A stretch of DNA of 64,000 bases, taken from Caulobacter segnis ATCC 21756. Lineage in GTDB: Bacteria > Pseudomonadota > Alphaproteobacteria > Caulobacterales > Caulobacteraceae. Every line of letters begins with the position of its first letter. Within the stretch, counting starts at the first letter, position 1. The notes below the pieces were generated by a model. It did not search any database and was not told where the DNA came from. It saw only the letters and a list, made by a program, of their open reading frames with translations. Below are positions 16,536 to 25,485 of this stretch, piece by piece. The position numbers and the translations under genes were made by a program. The stretch is from the NCBI RefSeq assembly GCF_000092285.1, contig NC_014100.1, forward strand, positions 3,286,001-3,350,000, written 5' to 3'.

Positions 16536-18779
16536 ATGGCCTTCGACATTCCCCTGGCCGCGGAGATATGGGCCGCGAAATATCGGTTCGCGCCGGACGC
16601 CGGCGACGGCGACGTCACCGTCGAGGACAGCTGGCGACGGGTGGCCGAAGCGATCGCGCAAGCCGAGCCCGCCGAAGCCCGGGAGGCCTGGCGCGAGAAG
16701 TTCCTCGACGCGCTGGGCGACTTCCAGTTCATGCCCGCCGGCCGCATCTTCGCGGGAGCCGGCACCGGGCGGGCGGTGACCCTCTTCAACTGCTTCGTCA
16801 TGGGAACCCTGCCCGACGACCTGCCGGGCATCTTCGAGCACCTGCGCGAGGCGGCCGTGACCCTGCAACAGGGCGGCGGCGTAGGCATGGACTTCTCAAC
16901 CATCCGCCCTTCCGGCGCGCCGGTGCGCGGCGTCGGGGCCGACGCCTCGGGCCCTTTGAGCTTCATGGACGTCTGGGACTCGATGTGCCGCACGATTCTA
17001 TCGGCCGGCCAGCGGCGCGGGGCGATGATGGGCTGTCTGCGCATCGACCACCCCGACATTGAGGCCTTCATCGACGCCAAGCGCGAGCCGACCCGCCTGC
17101 GCAACTTCAACCTCTCGGTCCTGGTCACCGACGCCTTTCTTGAGGCGCTGGCCGCCGACGCGGACTGGCCGCTGGTGTTTGGCGGCGAAGTGTTCAAGAC
17201 GGTTCGGGCCAGCGATCTCTGGCGGCGGTTGATGACGGCGACCTATGCCTACGCCGAACCGGGCGTGATCTTCGTCGACCGGGTCAACGCCCGAAACAAT
17301 CTCGCCGATTGCGAGACGATCTGCGCCTCCAACCCCTGCGGCGAGCAGATGCTGCCGCCCTATGGGGCCTGCCTACTCGGCTCGATCAACCTGGCGCGCC
17401 TAGTCGCCGCCCCCTTCACGGAGGGCGCGGTCCTGGACGAGGAGAAGCTGGCGGAACTGACCCATGTCGCGATCCGGTTCCTGGACGACGTGATCGACGT
17501 CTCGCGTTTCCCGCTGGAGGCCCAGGCGGAGGAGGCGCGCGCCAAGCGGCGCCTGGGTCTGGGCGTTACGGGGCTGGCCGACGCCCTCATCTTCTGCGGA
17601 CAGCGCTATGGCTCGCAAGAGGCCGCCCAGACGATCAAGCGGTGGCTGGGGATCATCAAGCGCGAGGCCTACCGCGCCTCGGCCGCCCTGGCCGCCGAAA
17701 AGGGCCCCTACCCGCTCTGGGACCCGCGCGTGCTGGATCGGCCAAACCTGCTGGAGCTCGACGACGACACCCGCGCGCTGATCGCCAAGCATGGATTGCG
17801 CAACGGCTGCCTGACCTCGATCGCGCCCACGGGCACCACCTCGCTGGTGGCGGGCAACGTCTCTTCGGGCGTCGAACCGGTCTTCGCCTACGCCTATAGC
17901 CGCAAGGTCCGGCAACCCGACGGCTCGACCCGCCAGGAGGCTGTCGAGGACTACGCCCTGACCGTCTGGAAGCGGCTGCATGGCGAGACCGAGCCCCCGG
18001 CCGATGTCTTCGTCTCGGCCCAGACCCTGACGCCGCGCGAGCATCTGGTCATGCAGGCGGCCGCCCAGTCGATGATCGACAGCTCGATCTCCAAGACCGT
18101 CAACTGCCCGGCAGACATCGCCTTCGACGCCTTCTGCGACGTCTATCTGGAGGGCTGGCGGATGGGCTGCAAGGGTCTGACGACCTATCGCCCCAACGCC
18201 GTCACCGGTTCGGTCCTGTCGGTGGATACGCCGCCCGCCGAGCCCCCCGCGTCGACGCCCGAGGCCACGCTTGGCGAAACGCCGCTGATCGCCCGCGACG
18301 AGGCGCTCTCGGGCATGACCTACAAGATCAAGTGGCCGCACAGCGCCCACGCGGTCTACGTGACGGTCAACGATGCGGTCGTGGACGGCCAGCGGCGACC
18401 TTTCGAGATCTTCGTCAACTCCAAGAACATGGAGCACTACGCCTGGACGCTGGCCCTGACGCGAATGATCTCGGCCGTGTTCCGGCGCGGGGGAGACGTC
18501 GGCTTCGTGGCCGAGGAGTTGAAGGCGGTGTTCGATCCGCAGGGCGGCGCCTGGCTGTCGGGCCGCTACGTGCCCTCGCTGCCGGCGGCGATCGGCGGCG
18601 TGGTCGAGCGGCACCTGCGCCAGGACCTCGCGACGCCCGCGCCCAGGGTCGCCGAGGCCCTCGCGCCCCAGGCCGACGCGCCCCGCCCCGCAGTCTGTCC
18701 GCGCTGCGCCAGCCCCGCCCTGATCCGCAAGGAAGGTTGCGACACCTGCACCGATTGCGGCTACTCCAAGTGCGGCTAG
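16536..18779 (+). CDS. nrdJ: Adenosylcobalamin-dependent ribonucleotide reductase (class II)
   Basis: A 747-residue class II ribonucleotide reductase that makes deoxyribonucleotides with coenzyme B12 and needs no O2. The barrel cysteines are visible: the first redox Cys in LFNCFVMG, the radical-site SNPCGEQ, and the finger-loop motif PTGTTSLVAGNVSSGVEP. A C-terminal Cys-rich tail (CPRC, then CDTCTDCGYSKCG) resembles the reducing/zinc-ribbon end of NrdJ. AGGAG precedes ATG 16536. It is divergent from pseudoazurin across an Fnr/NnrR-type box, so deoxynucleotide supply is probably induced together with denitrification. A hairpin terminator follows. Confidence 0.94.
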   Translation: MAFDIPLAAEIWAAKYRFAPDAGDGDVTVEDSWRRVAEAIAQAEPAEAREAWREKFLDALGDFQFMPAGRIFAGAGTGRAVTLFNCFVMGTLPDDLPGIFEHLREAAVTLQQGGGVGMDFSTIRPSGAPVRGVGADASGPLSFMDVWDSMCRTILSAGQRRGAMMGCLRIDHPDIEAFIDAKREPTRLRNFNLSVLVTDAFLEALAADADWPLVFGGEVFKTVRASDLWRRLMTATYAYAEPGVIFVDRVNARNNLADCETICASNPCGEQMLPPYGACLLGSINLARLVAAPFTEGAVLDEEKLAELTHVAIRFLDDVIDVSRFPLEAQAEEARAKRRLGLGVTGLADALIFCGQRYGSQEAAQTIKRWLGIIKREAYRASAALAAEKGPYPLWDPRVLDRPNLLELDDDTRALIAKHGLRNGCLTSIAPTGTTSLVAGNVSSGVEPVFAYAYSRKVRQPDGSTRQEAVEDYALTVWKRLHGETEPPADVFVSAQTLTPREHLVMQAAAQSMIDSSISKTVNCPADIAFDAFCDVYLEGWRMGCKGLTTYRPNAVTGSVLSVDTPPAEPPASTPEATLGETPLIARDEALSGMTYKIKWPHSAHAVYVTVNDAVVDGQRRPFEIFVNSKNMEHYAWTLALTRMISAVFRRGGDVGFVAEELKAVFDPQGGAWLSGRYVPSLPAAIGGVVERHLRQDLATPAPRVAEALAPQADAPRPAVCPRCASPALIRKEGCDTCTDCGYSKCG

Positions 18780-18790
18780 ACCCCACGAAA

Positions 18791-18814
18791 AAGGGCCCGC
18801 TTTCGCGGGCCCTT
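18791..18814. terminator. Bidirectional terminator nrdJ / porin
   Basis: A perfect 10-bp stem AAGGGCCCGC / GCGGGCCCTT with loop TTTC, with A-rich sequence on the left and CCTCTTT on the right. It lies between the convergent stops at 18779 and 18837. Confidence 0.85.
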
Positions 18815-18836
18815 CCTCTTTCCAGGGACAATGCGA

Positions 18837-20033
18837 TCAGAGCTTGAAGTCGAGGCTGACCCAGGCCCGGGTGGCGTCGGGATAGGTCCGGCTTTGCGTC
18901 TCGAACCGGGCGACGCCCAGCTCGAACGTCCAGCCCTTGGCGATCGGCGTCGAGACCATCGCGTCGACTTCGCGCCCCAGGTTCTGGGATCCCACGGTGG
19001 TGTCGAAGTCGTGGGCTTCGCCCGTCAACTTCAGCGGCTGCTTGACGCCGACGGTCGTCGTTCCGCGCAGGAAGACGTCGCGCACGCCCTTGGCCGGCGT
19101 GGCGCCGATCACGTCCGACAGGCCCTGGAAGCCATGCAGGGAAGCCAGCGGCGTCTGGAAGGCGTGGACGCCGTCGCCCTCGAGCCGTTCGAGGTTGAGC
19201 GAGAGCGCTGATCGGGTCGTCTTCAAGCCCAGGGCGGCGACGTCATAGTCCAGGGAGAAGCCTTGCGGGTTGCCGCCCCAGTCGGTCTGGTGGGCGTGCT
19301 CCAGCTCCCAGGTTCCGCTGAGGCCGGGCCCCAGCACACGGGCGCCGGCCAGCCTCGCCCCGAAGGTCTTGGACGACTGGCTCGCGGCGTTGTCGAAATC
19401 CAGCAGCACGGCGTAGGCTGTCGCCCTGCCGATCGCGCCCAGATCGGCCTCGGCATGCAGCATATGCGCGTCGCCGCGCCAGACGCCTTGCGACGACTTT
19501 CGACCCAGCGGCCGGCGCACGCGATCGGCATAGGCGTAGGTCAGGGTCACGCTCTGGGCCGGCTTGGCGGTCAGCTTGACCGCGTCGAAGGTCTGCTCGT
19601 TCTGCCGCCAGCCGCTGTTGCCGACGAAGCGGGCGTTGCCGAAGACGATGCGCTGCCGGCCGACATCGACGCCCACGGCGGCGGTCGGCTTCCATTCCAG
19701 CGCCGCGCGATTGAGCTCGACCGTCTCGGGATCGGGAAGGGTCGCCTTGCCGGACTTGGCGTGGACGCCATCGGCATAGTCGTCGACCAGGGCGCGGACG
19801 GCCTCCATCTCGATCAGGGCGGTCAGGGTCTTGGCCAGGGGCTGACGCCAGCCGAGGCGCAGCCGCGTCGTGACGGCCTCGGCGTTCGGACCGTCGGGAT
19901 CATAGAGCTCATAGCGCGTGCGCGCCTCGAGCAGGAGCTGGCCGGTTTGCGCGGGCGCTTCGGCGGCCCGCGCGGACGCGGCGAAGGCGAGCGCGCTCAC
20001 GCCCGCCAGCGCCAGCAGGACATGCTGTCTCAT
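18837..20033 (-). CDS. Alginate-export-family outer-membrane porin
   Basis: A 398-residue beta-barrel of the alginate_exp (AlgE-like) family. It has a signal peptide (MRQHVLLALAGVSALAFAAS to ARA), a repeated amphipathic strand pattern, the block VDVGRQRIVFGNARFVGNSGWRQNEQTFDA typical of this family in pieces, and a C-terminal hydrophobic end DFKL. In denitrifiers such porins are often found next to nirK; the cargo is not known, and nitrite or copper passage is only a guess. It follows nirK by 70 nt, but a strong terminator lies between them, so expression depends on read-through or a separate promoter. Confidence 0.85.
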   Translation of the reverse strand: MRQHVLLALAGVSALAFAASARAAEAPAQTGQLLLEARTRYELYDPDGPNAEAVTTRLRLGWRQPLAKTLTALIEMEAVRALVDDYADGVHAKSGKATLPDPETVELNRAALEWKPTAAVGVDVGRQRIVFGNARFVGNSGWRQNEQTFDAVKLTAKPAQSVTLTYAYADRVRRPLGRKSSQGVWRGDAHMLHAEADLGAIGRATAYAVLLDFDNAASQSSKTFGARLAGARVLGPGLSGTWELEHAHQTDWGGNPQGFSLDYDVAALGLKTTRSALSLNLERLEGDGVHAFQTPLASLHGFQGLSDVIGATPAKGVRDVFLRGTTTVGVKQPLKLTGEAHDFDTTVGSQNLGREVDAMVSTPIAKGWTFELGVARFETQSRTYPDATRAWVSLDFKL

Positions 20034-20060
20034 GGATCAATCTACTGTCTGTCGGAGAAG

Positions 20061-20090
20061 AAAAAAGGGGCGGCGAACGCGCGCCGCCCC
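20061..20090 (-). terminator. Rho-independent terminator between nirK and porin
   Basis: On the minus strand a 9-bp GC stem (GGGGCGGCG / CGCCGCCCC) is followed by TTTTTTCTT, 14 nt past the nirK stop. It should cut most transcripts before the porin. Confidence 0.85.
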
Positions 20091-20103
20091 AGGGGACATC
20101 GTC

Positions 20104-21132
20104 TTAGTGGCCGCCGCCCTTGTGCGGGTTCGGCGGAGCGTTGAAGACCTCGGGATTGGCGGCGCCCTCGACGGTCAGGATGCCGGCGCCGCCACGCTCC
20201 AGGCGGCTCAGGGCGTGATCGACCAGGATGTAGTTGCCGGGTACTTCCAGCTTGAAATCGACGACCGTCGCGCCGCCTGGAGCGACCGTGACCGTCTGGA
20301 CGTCCTTGATCGGCGTGCTGGTCAGCGAACCGTACGGATAGACGTGGTCGAAGATCTCGCCGATCACGTGGAAGCTGGACGTCTTGTTGGGACCGCCGAC
20401 GCCGAAGAAGATCCGGACCGTCTCCCCGACCTTGGCGCGTAGCGCCTTGTCGCCGGTCAGCGCCTTGGAGCCGCCGTTGAAGATGTAGAACTCAGGTTGC
20501 TCGTTCAGGAGCTTCTCGATGCTCTCGTTCAGCAGGCCTTTCGAGCCCATGGCCTCGTCGGTATAGACCTCACCCTGCATGACGTAGAACTCGTGATCGA
20601 CCTTGGGCAGGCCCTCCTCGGGCTCAACCAAGATGGCGCCGTACATGCCGTTGGCGATGTGCTCGGCCACCATCGGGGTGGCGCAATGATAGACGTAGAG
20701 ACCCGGCGCCATCGCCTTGAAGGTGAAGGCCTGCGTTTCGCCTGGCGCGGCCATGGTGGCGACGCCTCCGCCGCCGGGGCCGGTCACGGCGTGGAAATCG
20801 ACATTGTGCATGTGTTCGCTGTCGGCGGCGTTCTTCAGCGAGACCTCCACGGTGTCGCCGACCCGGACGCGGACCATGGGTCCTGGCACCTTGCCGTTGA
20901 AGGTCCAGAATTTGAAGTTCGCGCCATCGGCCAGCTTGCCGACCACTTCCTGGGTGACAAGGTCGACCTTTACAGTCGCGGGCGCGCGGCGCGCGATCGG
21001 CGGCGGCAAGTCGGTCGCCAAGCGGACGGTGTCGGCGACGGCGGGGGCCGGGGCGTCCGGCGTGGCGCCAATGGCGGCGGTCCCGATTAGGGCGAACGCC
21101 GCGGCGGTGGCGAAGAGAGCGAGGGCTTTCAT
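20104..21132 (-). CDS. nirK: Copper-containing nitrite reductase
   Basis: A 342-residue periplasmic enzyme reducing nitrite to NO, made of two cupredoxin domains. A signal peptide ends near IGA. Type 1 copper ligands are His109, Cys150, His158 and Met163; type 2 ligands include His114 and His149, with catalytic Asp112 and the second-domain His in SSFHVIG. The Cys-to-His loop (CATPMVAEH) is one residue shorter than in class I enzymes, as in class II NirK. The His/Gly-rich tail HKGGGH could bind metal. GGAGG precedes ATG 21132. An Fnr-type box is centred 74.5 nt upstream. Pseudoazurin at 15.9-16.3 kb is the likely electron donor. Confidence 0.97.
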   Translation of the reverse strand: MKALALFATAAAFALIGTAAIGATPDAPAPAVADTVRLATDLPPPIARRAPATVKVDLVTQEVVGKLADGANFKFWTFNGKVPGPMVRVRVGDTVEVSLKNAADSEHMHNVDFHAVTGPGGGGVATMAAPGETQAFTFKAMAPGLYVYHCATPMVAEHIANGMYGAILVEPEEGLPKVDHEFYVMQGEVYTDEAMGSKGLLNESIEKLLNEQPEFYIFNGGSKALTGDKALRAKVGETVRIFFGVGGPNKTSSFHVIGEIFDHVYPYGSLTSTPIKDVQTVTVAPGGATVVDFKLEVPGNYILVDHALSRLERGGAGILTVEGAANPEVFNAPPNPHKGGGH

Positions 21133-21199
21133 GTTCCTATCCTCCGACGCCCGAACGGCGCCGATGAACGGACGGGTAGACCTCCGAGCATCCCGATCT

Positions 21200-21213
21200 T
21201 TGTGCATGGACAA
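21200..21213. promoter_or_regulatory. Fnr/NnrR-type box upstream of nirK
   Basis: TTGTGCATGGACAA matches TTG-N8-CAA with 4 of 5 arm positions paired, centred 74.5 nt before the nirK start. Confidence 0.65.
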
Positions 21214-21390
21214 ACTGCGCCTTACGGATTGCTGGTCGCGCTGCGGGGTCCTCTGGAGGTTCTCTCGCTCCAAAGCCTTGGGCGTTGCGGCCTTCTTGCG
21301 TTCGAGACAGCGCAAAACGCCGCTCCGCCGCCGCCAAGGCCGCGCTTCCTTAAGTAGCGGCGCGTGGCCGCCGTTGGGCCGCGCGCGAAC

Positions 21391-21404
21391 TTGGCGGCGC
21401 GCAA
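21391..21404. promoter_or_regulatory. Weak Fnr/NnrR-type box upstream of ric
   Basis: TTGGCGGCGCGCAA keeps the TTG-N8-CAA frame, but the inner arm pairs poorly. The centre is 55.5 nt before the ric start. It is listed because of its position. Confidence 0.35.
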
Positions 21405-21452
21405 CGTTCCGCGCCCTCCGGCCGCCTAATCAGGTCGCAGAGGAGACCCGTC

Positions 21453-22112
21453 ATGGACATCACCACCGCGCCGCCCCTTCTTGATCAACCCGTTCGCGAC
21501 ATCGCCATCGGCCGCCCCGGATCCACCGCGATCTTCCGCCGTCACAAGATCGACTATTGCCGCGGAGGTGGAACGCCCCTCGCGAAGGCCGCCGAGGAAC
21601 GCGGGATCGATCTAGCGGGGCTCATAGCGCAGTTGGACGCCCTGGACCGGGCCGAGGCGGCGGCGCCCGCCGACACCGAAGCCCTGATCGATCATCTACT
21701 GGATCGCTATCACGAGGTGCACCGGCGGCAGTTCCCCGAGGCTATCTTCCTAGCGGCGCGGGTTGAGAGCGTACACGGCGATCGCCCAGACTGTCCGACG
21801 GGGATCGCCCAGCACCTGGCCTTCATGTTCGACGACCTGGAAGCGCATCACCAGAAGGAGGAGATGATCCTGTTTCCGATGATGCGGCGTGGCGAGCTCC
21901 GTCTAGGCGCTCCGATCTCCCGCATGGAGGCCGAGCATGATGACGTTGTCGAGCAACTGAAGGGGCTGGCGCGACTGACCAACGACTTCACGCCTCCTGA
22001 AAACGCCTGTGGAACATGGCGCGCGCTCTACGCCCTCTGCCATGAGATCGACGCCGATCTGCGCGACCACATGCACCTGGAGAACAACGTCCTGTTCCGG
22101 CGTTTTGGCTAG
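21453..22112 (+). CDS. Iron-sulfur cluster repair di-iron protein (Ric/YtfE/ScdA/DnrN)
   Basis: A 219-residue cytoplasmic protein that repairs iron-sulfur centres damaged by NO. It has the N-terminal DUF542/ScdA_N motif with HKIDYCRGGGTPLAKAAEE (the conserved Cys-Gly-Gly) and a C-terminal hemerythrin-like bundle with the di-iron His/Glu pattern HEVHRRQFPE, HHQKEEMILFPMM, EAEHDDV and DHMHLENNVLF. GGAGAC precedes the ATG. It is divergent from nirK and convergent with fixJ, whose stop codon overlaps its own by 4 nt. A role in NO defence fits the context. Confidence 0.93.
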   Translation: MDITTAPPLLDQPVRDIAIGRPGSTAIFRRHKIDYCRGGGTPLAKAAEERGIDLAGLIAQLDALDRAEAAAPADTEALIDHLLDRYHEVHRRQFPEAIFLAARVESVHGDRPDCPTGIAQHLAFMFDDLEAHHQKEEMILFPMMRRGELRLGAPISRMEAEHDDVVEQLKGLARLTNDFTPPENACGTWRALYALCHEIDADLRDHMHLENNVLFRRFG

Positions 22113-22711
22113 CCTCTGACCGAGAGGGCCATGCGCACCAATTCGGACAGACTGCGAGCCTGCATCTTGGACATCAGGTTGGCGCGGTAGATCTCGACTG
22201 TGCGTGGGCTAATGCCCAGGTCGAAGGCGATGACCTTATTGGCCTTGCCGTCGACCAGCCCCTCAAGAACGTCGCGCTCGCGAGGGGACAGGGCGGCGAT
22301 GTGCCGGCGCGTCGTGGCCAGAGCCTCGTCCTGCTGGCTTCGCGCCTTGCCCTTCTCAAGCGCGGCGCGCAGGGCGTGGAGCAGCAGGTCCTCGTCAAAC
22401 GGCTTTTCGATGAAGTCGAACACCCCAGCCTTCATCGCCTCGATGGCCAGCGGCACGTCGGCATGGCCGGTCATGACGATGATCGGCGCGCGGTAGTCCA
22501 GCTCCTTGAGCTTGCGGACCATCTCGATGCCGTTCATCTGCGGCATGCGCACGTCGGAGAGGACGCAGCCGCCATCCTCGGGCAGGTCGTCCAGGAAAGC
22601 GACCGCGGACTCGAAGATGCGATACGGGATCCGGTTCACCTGCAGCAGGAAGGCCAGGGAATCGCGCATGGCCGCATCGTCGTCGATGATGTGAACGACA
22701 GCCTCACTCAA
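22109..22711 (-). CDS. fixJ: FixJ-type response regulator
   Basis: A 200-residue two-domain regulator: a receiver with the acidic triad IIDDDA and phospho-site Asp53 (LSDVRMP), the Lys in IEKPF, and a LuxR/FixJ helix-turn-helix (LSPRERDVLEGLVDGKANKVI then SPRTVEIYRANLM). FixJ is phosphorylated by the O2-sensing kinase FixL and activates fixK. The start overlaps the end of the fixL reading frame by 8 nt. No fixNOPQ genes are in the window; the nearest likely targets are the fixK-like gene at 14.3 kb and the local terminal-oxidase/NO genes. Confidence 0.93.
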   Translation of the reverse strand: MSEAVVHIIDDDAAMRDSLAFLLQVNRIPYRIFESAVAFLDDLPEDGGCVLSDVRMPQMNGIEMVRKLKELDYRAPIIVMTGHADVPLAIEAMKAGVFDFIEKPFDEDLLLHALRAALEKGKARSQQDEALATTRRHIAALSPRERDVLEGLVDGKANKVIAFDLGISPRTVEIYRANLMSKMQARSLSELVRMALSVRG

Positions 22712-24196
22712 GGTCGATGTCTCCTTCGACGAGCTTCAGGGTGAACTTGAACGTCGCCCCGCCGCCCGGCGTGGGCTCGACCCATAGCCGGCCGCCATGG
22801 GCCTCGATGATGGTGCGCGAGATTGACAGACCCACGCCCATGCCGTCCCGCTTGGTCGTCATGAACGGCGCGAAGAGATTATCGGCGATCTCGGGCGCGA
22901 TGCCGGGACCGGTGTCGGCGACGGTCATCAGCGCCTGATCGTCCAGGCGCCCGACGCTGATGGTCAAGTCGCGGCGCGGACTGGCTTCCATGGCGTCGAC
23001 GGCGCGTTGCGGACGAGGTTGACGATGACCTGTTGGACCTGAACGCGGTCGGCCAACACCCGTTCACCGCCCGCGCCATGGTCGAGACGCACATCGACGC
23101 CCACCTCGCGCACGCCGATCAGGGCCAGGGCCACCGCTTCCTCGACCATGCGGTTGAGGTCTTCGACCTGCTTTTCGGTCTCACCGCGCGCGACGAAGTC
23201 ACGGAGCCGGCGGATGATCGCGCCCGCGCGCAACGCCTGTTCGCCCGCCCGCTCCAGGGCCGCGCCCAGCAGATCGCGGTCGATCTCAGCGGCTTCCAGC
23301 AGCCGCCGCCCGCCCTTCAGGTAGTTGGTCAGGGCCGAGAGGGGCTGGTTGATCTCGTGGGCGAGGGCCGAGGCCATCTCGCCCATCGAGGTCAGGCGCG
23401 CGATGTGCACCAGCTCGTTCTGCAATTCCTGCAGCCGCGCCTGGCTGCGCTGAGCTTCCGTCAGGTCGCGAACGAAGCCGGTGAAGAACCGACCATGACG
23501 CGCGCGGATTTCGCCGACCGAAAGCTCCATCGGAAAGGTCGAGCCGTCCTTGCGCTCGCCAATCACCACGCGGCCCAGGCCGATGATGCGGCGTTCCCCG
23601 GTCTCATAGTAGCGGCTCAGATAGCCGTCGTGCGCCGAACGGTAGGGCTCGGGCATCAGGCGGCTGACGTTCTGGCCGGTAATCTCGGCCGCCGTCCAGC
23701 CGAACAGCCGTTCGGCGGTCGAGCTAAACGAAACCACGCTTCCGGCGTCGTCGATCAGCACCATCGCGTCCGGCACCGTGTCGAGGATCGACGCCAGATG
23801 CGCCTCGCGGACCAGGAGGTCCTCGGTCACCGCCTCGGTGCGTTGACGCGCGATCCGGAAGCGCTCGCCGCCGAAGCTAATCGCGCTGCAAACGGCGACG
23901 TAGAGCGCCGCGCCGGCCCAGTCGCCGAGGTCCAGGCCATCGCCGCGCGCGCTCAGCGCCAGCAGGCTGACAAGACCCAGCGCGCAGGCGACGAGCCCCC
24001 CGTGCAGGCCGCGAAACGCGGCGGCAGCGACGACGGCGGGGAAAAAGAAGAGATAGAGACCGCGATCGCCAAGCAACGGCTCAAATAAAAGGCGGGCGGC
24101 CGTGCCGATGACCACCAGCCCGGCCGCGATGCCCACGGCCATGCTCCATTCCCGCACGGGGTCCGGACGGGCCTTTAGGAACTCGTCGATGGTCAT
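22704..24196 (-). pseudogene. fixL: fixL haem-PAS sensor kinase with a frameshift
   Basis: The N-terminal frame (22964-24196) has four membrane segments (residues 18-110), then a PAS domain with the FixL haem signature [16 protein letters not shown] (proximal His189), and the phospho-acceptor motif [18 protein letters not shown] (His280). It breaks at VNLVRNA. The rest of the ATPase domain (DTGPGIAP, KRDGMGVGLSI) continues in another frame to 22704. Reading NAVDAMEA would need two bases removed near 23002-23005, where GCGC looks like a duplicated GC. As given, the kinase lacks most of its ATP-binding domain. It could be real decay or a base-call error; all other motifs are intact, which favours recency. 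Confidence 0.85.
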
Positions 24197-24256
24197 CGCT
24201 CCGCGCTAGTCCCCTCGGGCGCCTCCGGCCACTCAGGGATTCTCCTTAGGATCAGA

Positions 24257-24269
24257 CCAGAATGTCTGG
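24257..24269. promoter_or_regulatory. Palindrome between fixL and the alternative oxidase
   Basis: CCAGA-ATG-TCTGG is a perfect 5-bp inverted repeat in the divergent promoter region, 74-86 nt before the oxidase start. No known consensus is matched with confidence. Confidence 0.3.
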
Positions 24270-24342
24270 GTCAGGCAGGCGGCGGTATCAAGCGCTTCAT
24301 CGGCGGCCAGGGGGTCGCCAGAGGATGAAAAGGCGAAAAGCC

Positions 24343-25032
24343 ATGACCGCTCCGCATATCGATCTCGACGTCCACCACCAGCCGAAAGGCGTTTCGGACG
24401 TCATCGCCTTCGGCTTCGTGAAGGCCCTGCGCTTCTGCGCCGACACCTTTTTCGCCAAGCGCTACGGCCACCGCGCGGTAGTCCTGGAGACCGTCGCCGC
24501 CGTGCCGGGAATGGTCGGCGCCACGCTGAACCACCTGAAGTGCCTGCGCCGGATGGAAGGCGACAAGGGCTGGATCAAGACCCTGATGGACGAGGCCGAG
24601 AACGAGCGCATGCACCTGATGACCTTCATCGAGGTGGCCAAGCCGACCCTGTTCGAGCGCTTCGTGGTCGTCGCCGCGCAGTGGGTCTTCTACCTGTTCT
24701 TCTTCGCCCTCTACCTGATCTCCTCGAAGACCGCTCACCGGGTGGTCGGCTACTTCGAGGAAGAGGCGGTGATCAGCTACACCCACTATCTCGCCGAGAT
24801 CGACGAAGGCCGCAGCGCCAACGTCGCCGCGCCCCAGATCGCCCTCGACTACTGGAAGCTGCCGACCGGCGCCACGCTGCGCGACGTGGTCGAGGTGGTC
24901 CGCGCCGACGAGGCCCACCATCGCGACGTGAACCACGGCTTCGCCAACGAACTGTGCGGCCTGCCCGTCGGCGAGGTGGCCCCTTGCCCGCCGCATGTCG
25001 TGCTCGAGCCGAACTGGAAGGCCGCCGCCTAG
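24343..25032 (+). CDS. aox: Alternative oxidase (AOX)
   Basis: A 229-residue di-iron quinol oxidase of the plant/bacterial AOX family, which reduces O2 to water without pumping protons and resists cyanide and NO. The ligand motifs are [35 protein letters not shown] and [11 protein letters not shown], giving the expected four Glu and two His. Two membrane-associated hydrophobic helices lie between them. ATG 24343 is chosen because AAAAGG is upstream; another ATG lies 6 codons earlier. It heads an operon with the receiver-like gene (26-nt gap) and nnrS, suggesting NO-tolerant respiration at the oxic-anoxic edge. Confidence 0.95.
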   Translation: MTAPHIDLDVHHQPKGVSDVIAFGFVKALRFCADTFFAKRYGHRAVVLETVAAVPGMVGATLNHLKCLRRMEGDKGWIKTLMDEAENERMHLMTFIEVAKPTLFERFVVVAAQWVFYLFFFALYLISSKTAHRVVGYFEEEAVISYTHYLAEIDEGRSANVAAPQIALDYWKLPTGATLRDVVEVVRADEAHHRDVNHGFANELCGLPVGEVAPCPPHVVLEPNWKAAA

Positions 25033-25058
25033 ACCCGCGGCCCACAAGGACGACGACT

Positions 25059-25472
25059 GTGTCCCAAGCCCCTCCCGTCCGCGCGCCCCGCGTCCTGGTG
25101 CTCGACCAGGACGCGGCGGTTCGCCAGGCGCTTTGCTTCTCGCTGGGCCTGGAGGGTTACGGCGTCGAGCCGTTCGGCGACGCCGAGAGCTTCGTCAACC
25201 GGCTGCAGGCCGGCGGGGTGGACGCCGTGATCATCGGCCATGCCCCGCCGGCGATCGCCGGACCGCCCATGGCCAAGGCCGCCCGATACGCCGGCGACGA
25301 CATTGCGATCCTGATGACCGCGACCCATCCCGCCGCCGATCTGCGCCGCGCGGCCCGCCGAGACGGCGTGTCGCTGATCGAAAAGCCGCTGATGGGCGAC
25401 GCCCTGCCGCAGGCGCTCGAGGCGGCTCTGCGGGGAGTTGTCGACGCACAACGACCCGGCCTCGACCGCTAA
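25059..25472 (+). CDS. Receiver-like protein lacking the phospho-aspartate
   Basis: A 137-residue stand-alone receiver-fold protein. The acidic pocket (LDQDAAVR, Asp16/Asp18) and the Lys of IEKPL are kept, as is the Thr of LMTATHP. The phospho-acceptor position is Gly60 (DAVIIGHAPP) instead of Asp, so ordinary phosphorylation is not possible. There is no output domain. The GTG start has AAGGA 8 nt upstream. It sits between aox and nnrS in one operon, so it may be a phosphorylation-independent partner in NO or redox control; that is inference. Confidence 0.8.
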   Translation: MSQAPPVRAPRVLVLDQDAAVRQALCFSLGLEGYGVEPFGDAESFVNRLQAGGVDAVIIGHAPPAIAGPPMAKAARYAGDDIAILMTATHPAADLRRAARRDGVSLIEKPLMGDALPQALEAALRGVVDAQRPGLDR

Positions 25473-25485
25473 CCAGAGTCTCGCC

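Noticed and set aside
14970..16868. Upstream extension of the FixK-like frame to 845 codons
   Set aside because: The extension overlaps the divergent Crp/Fnr and pseudoazurin genes in antisense and is not protein-like.
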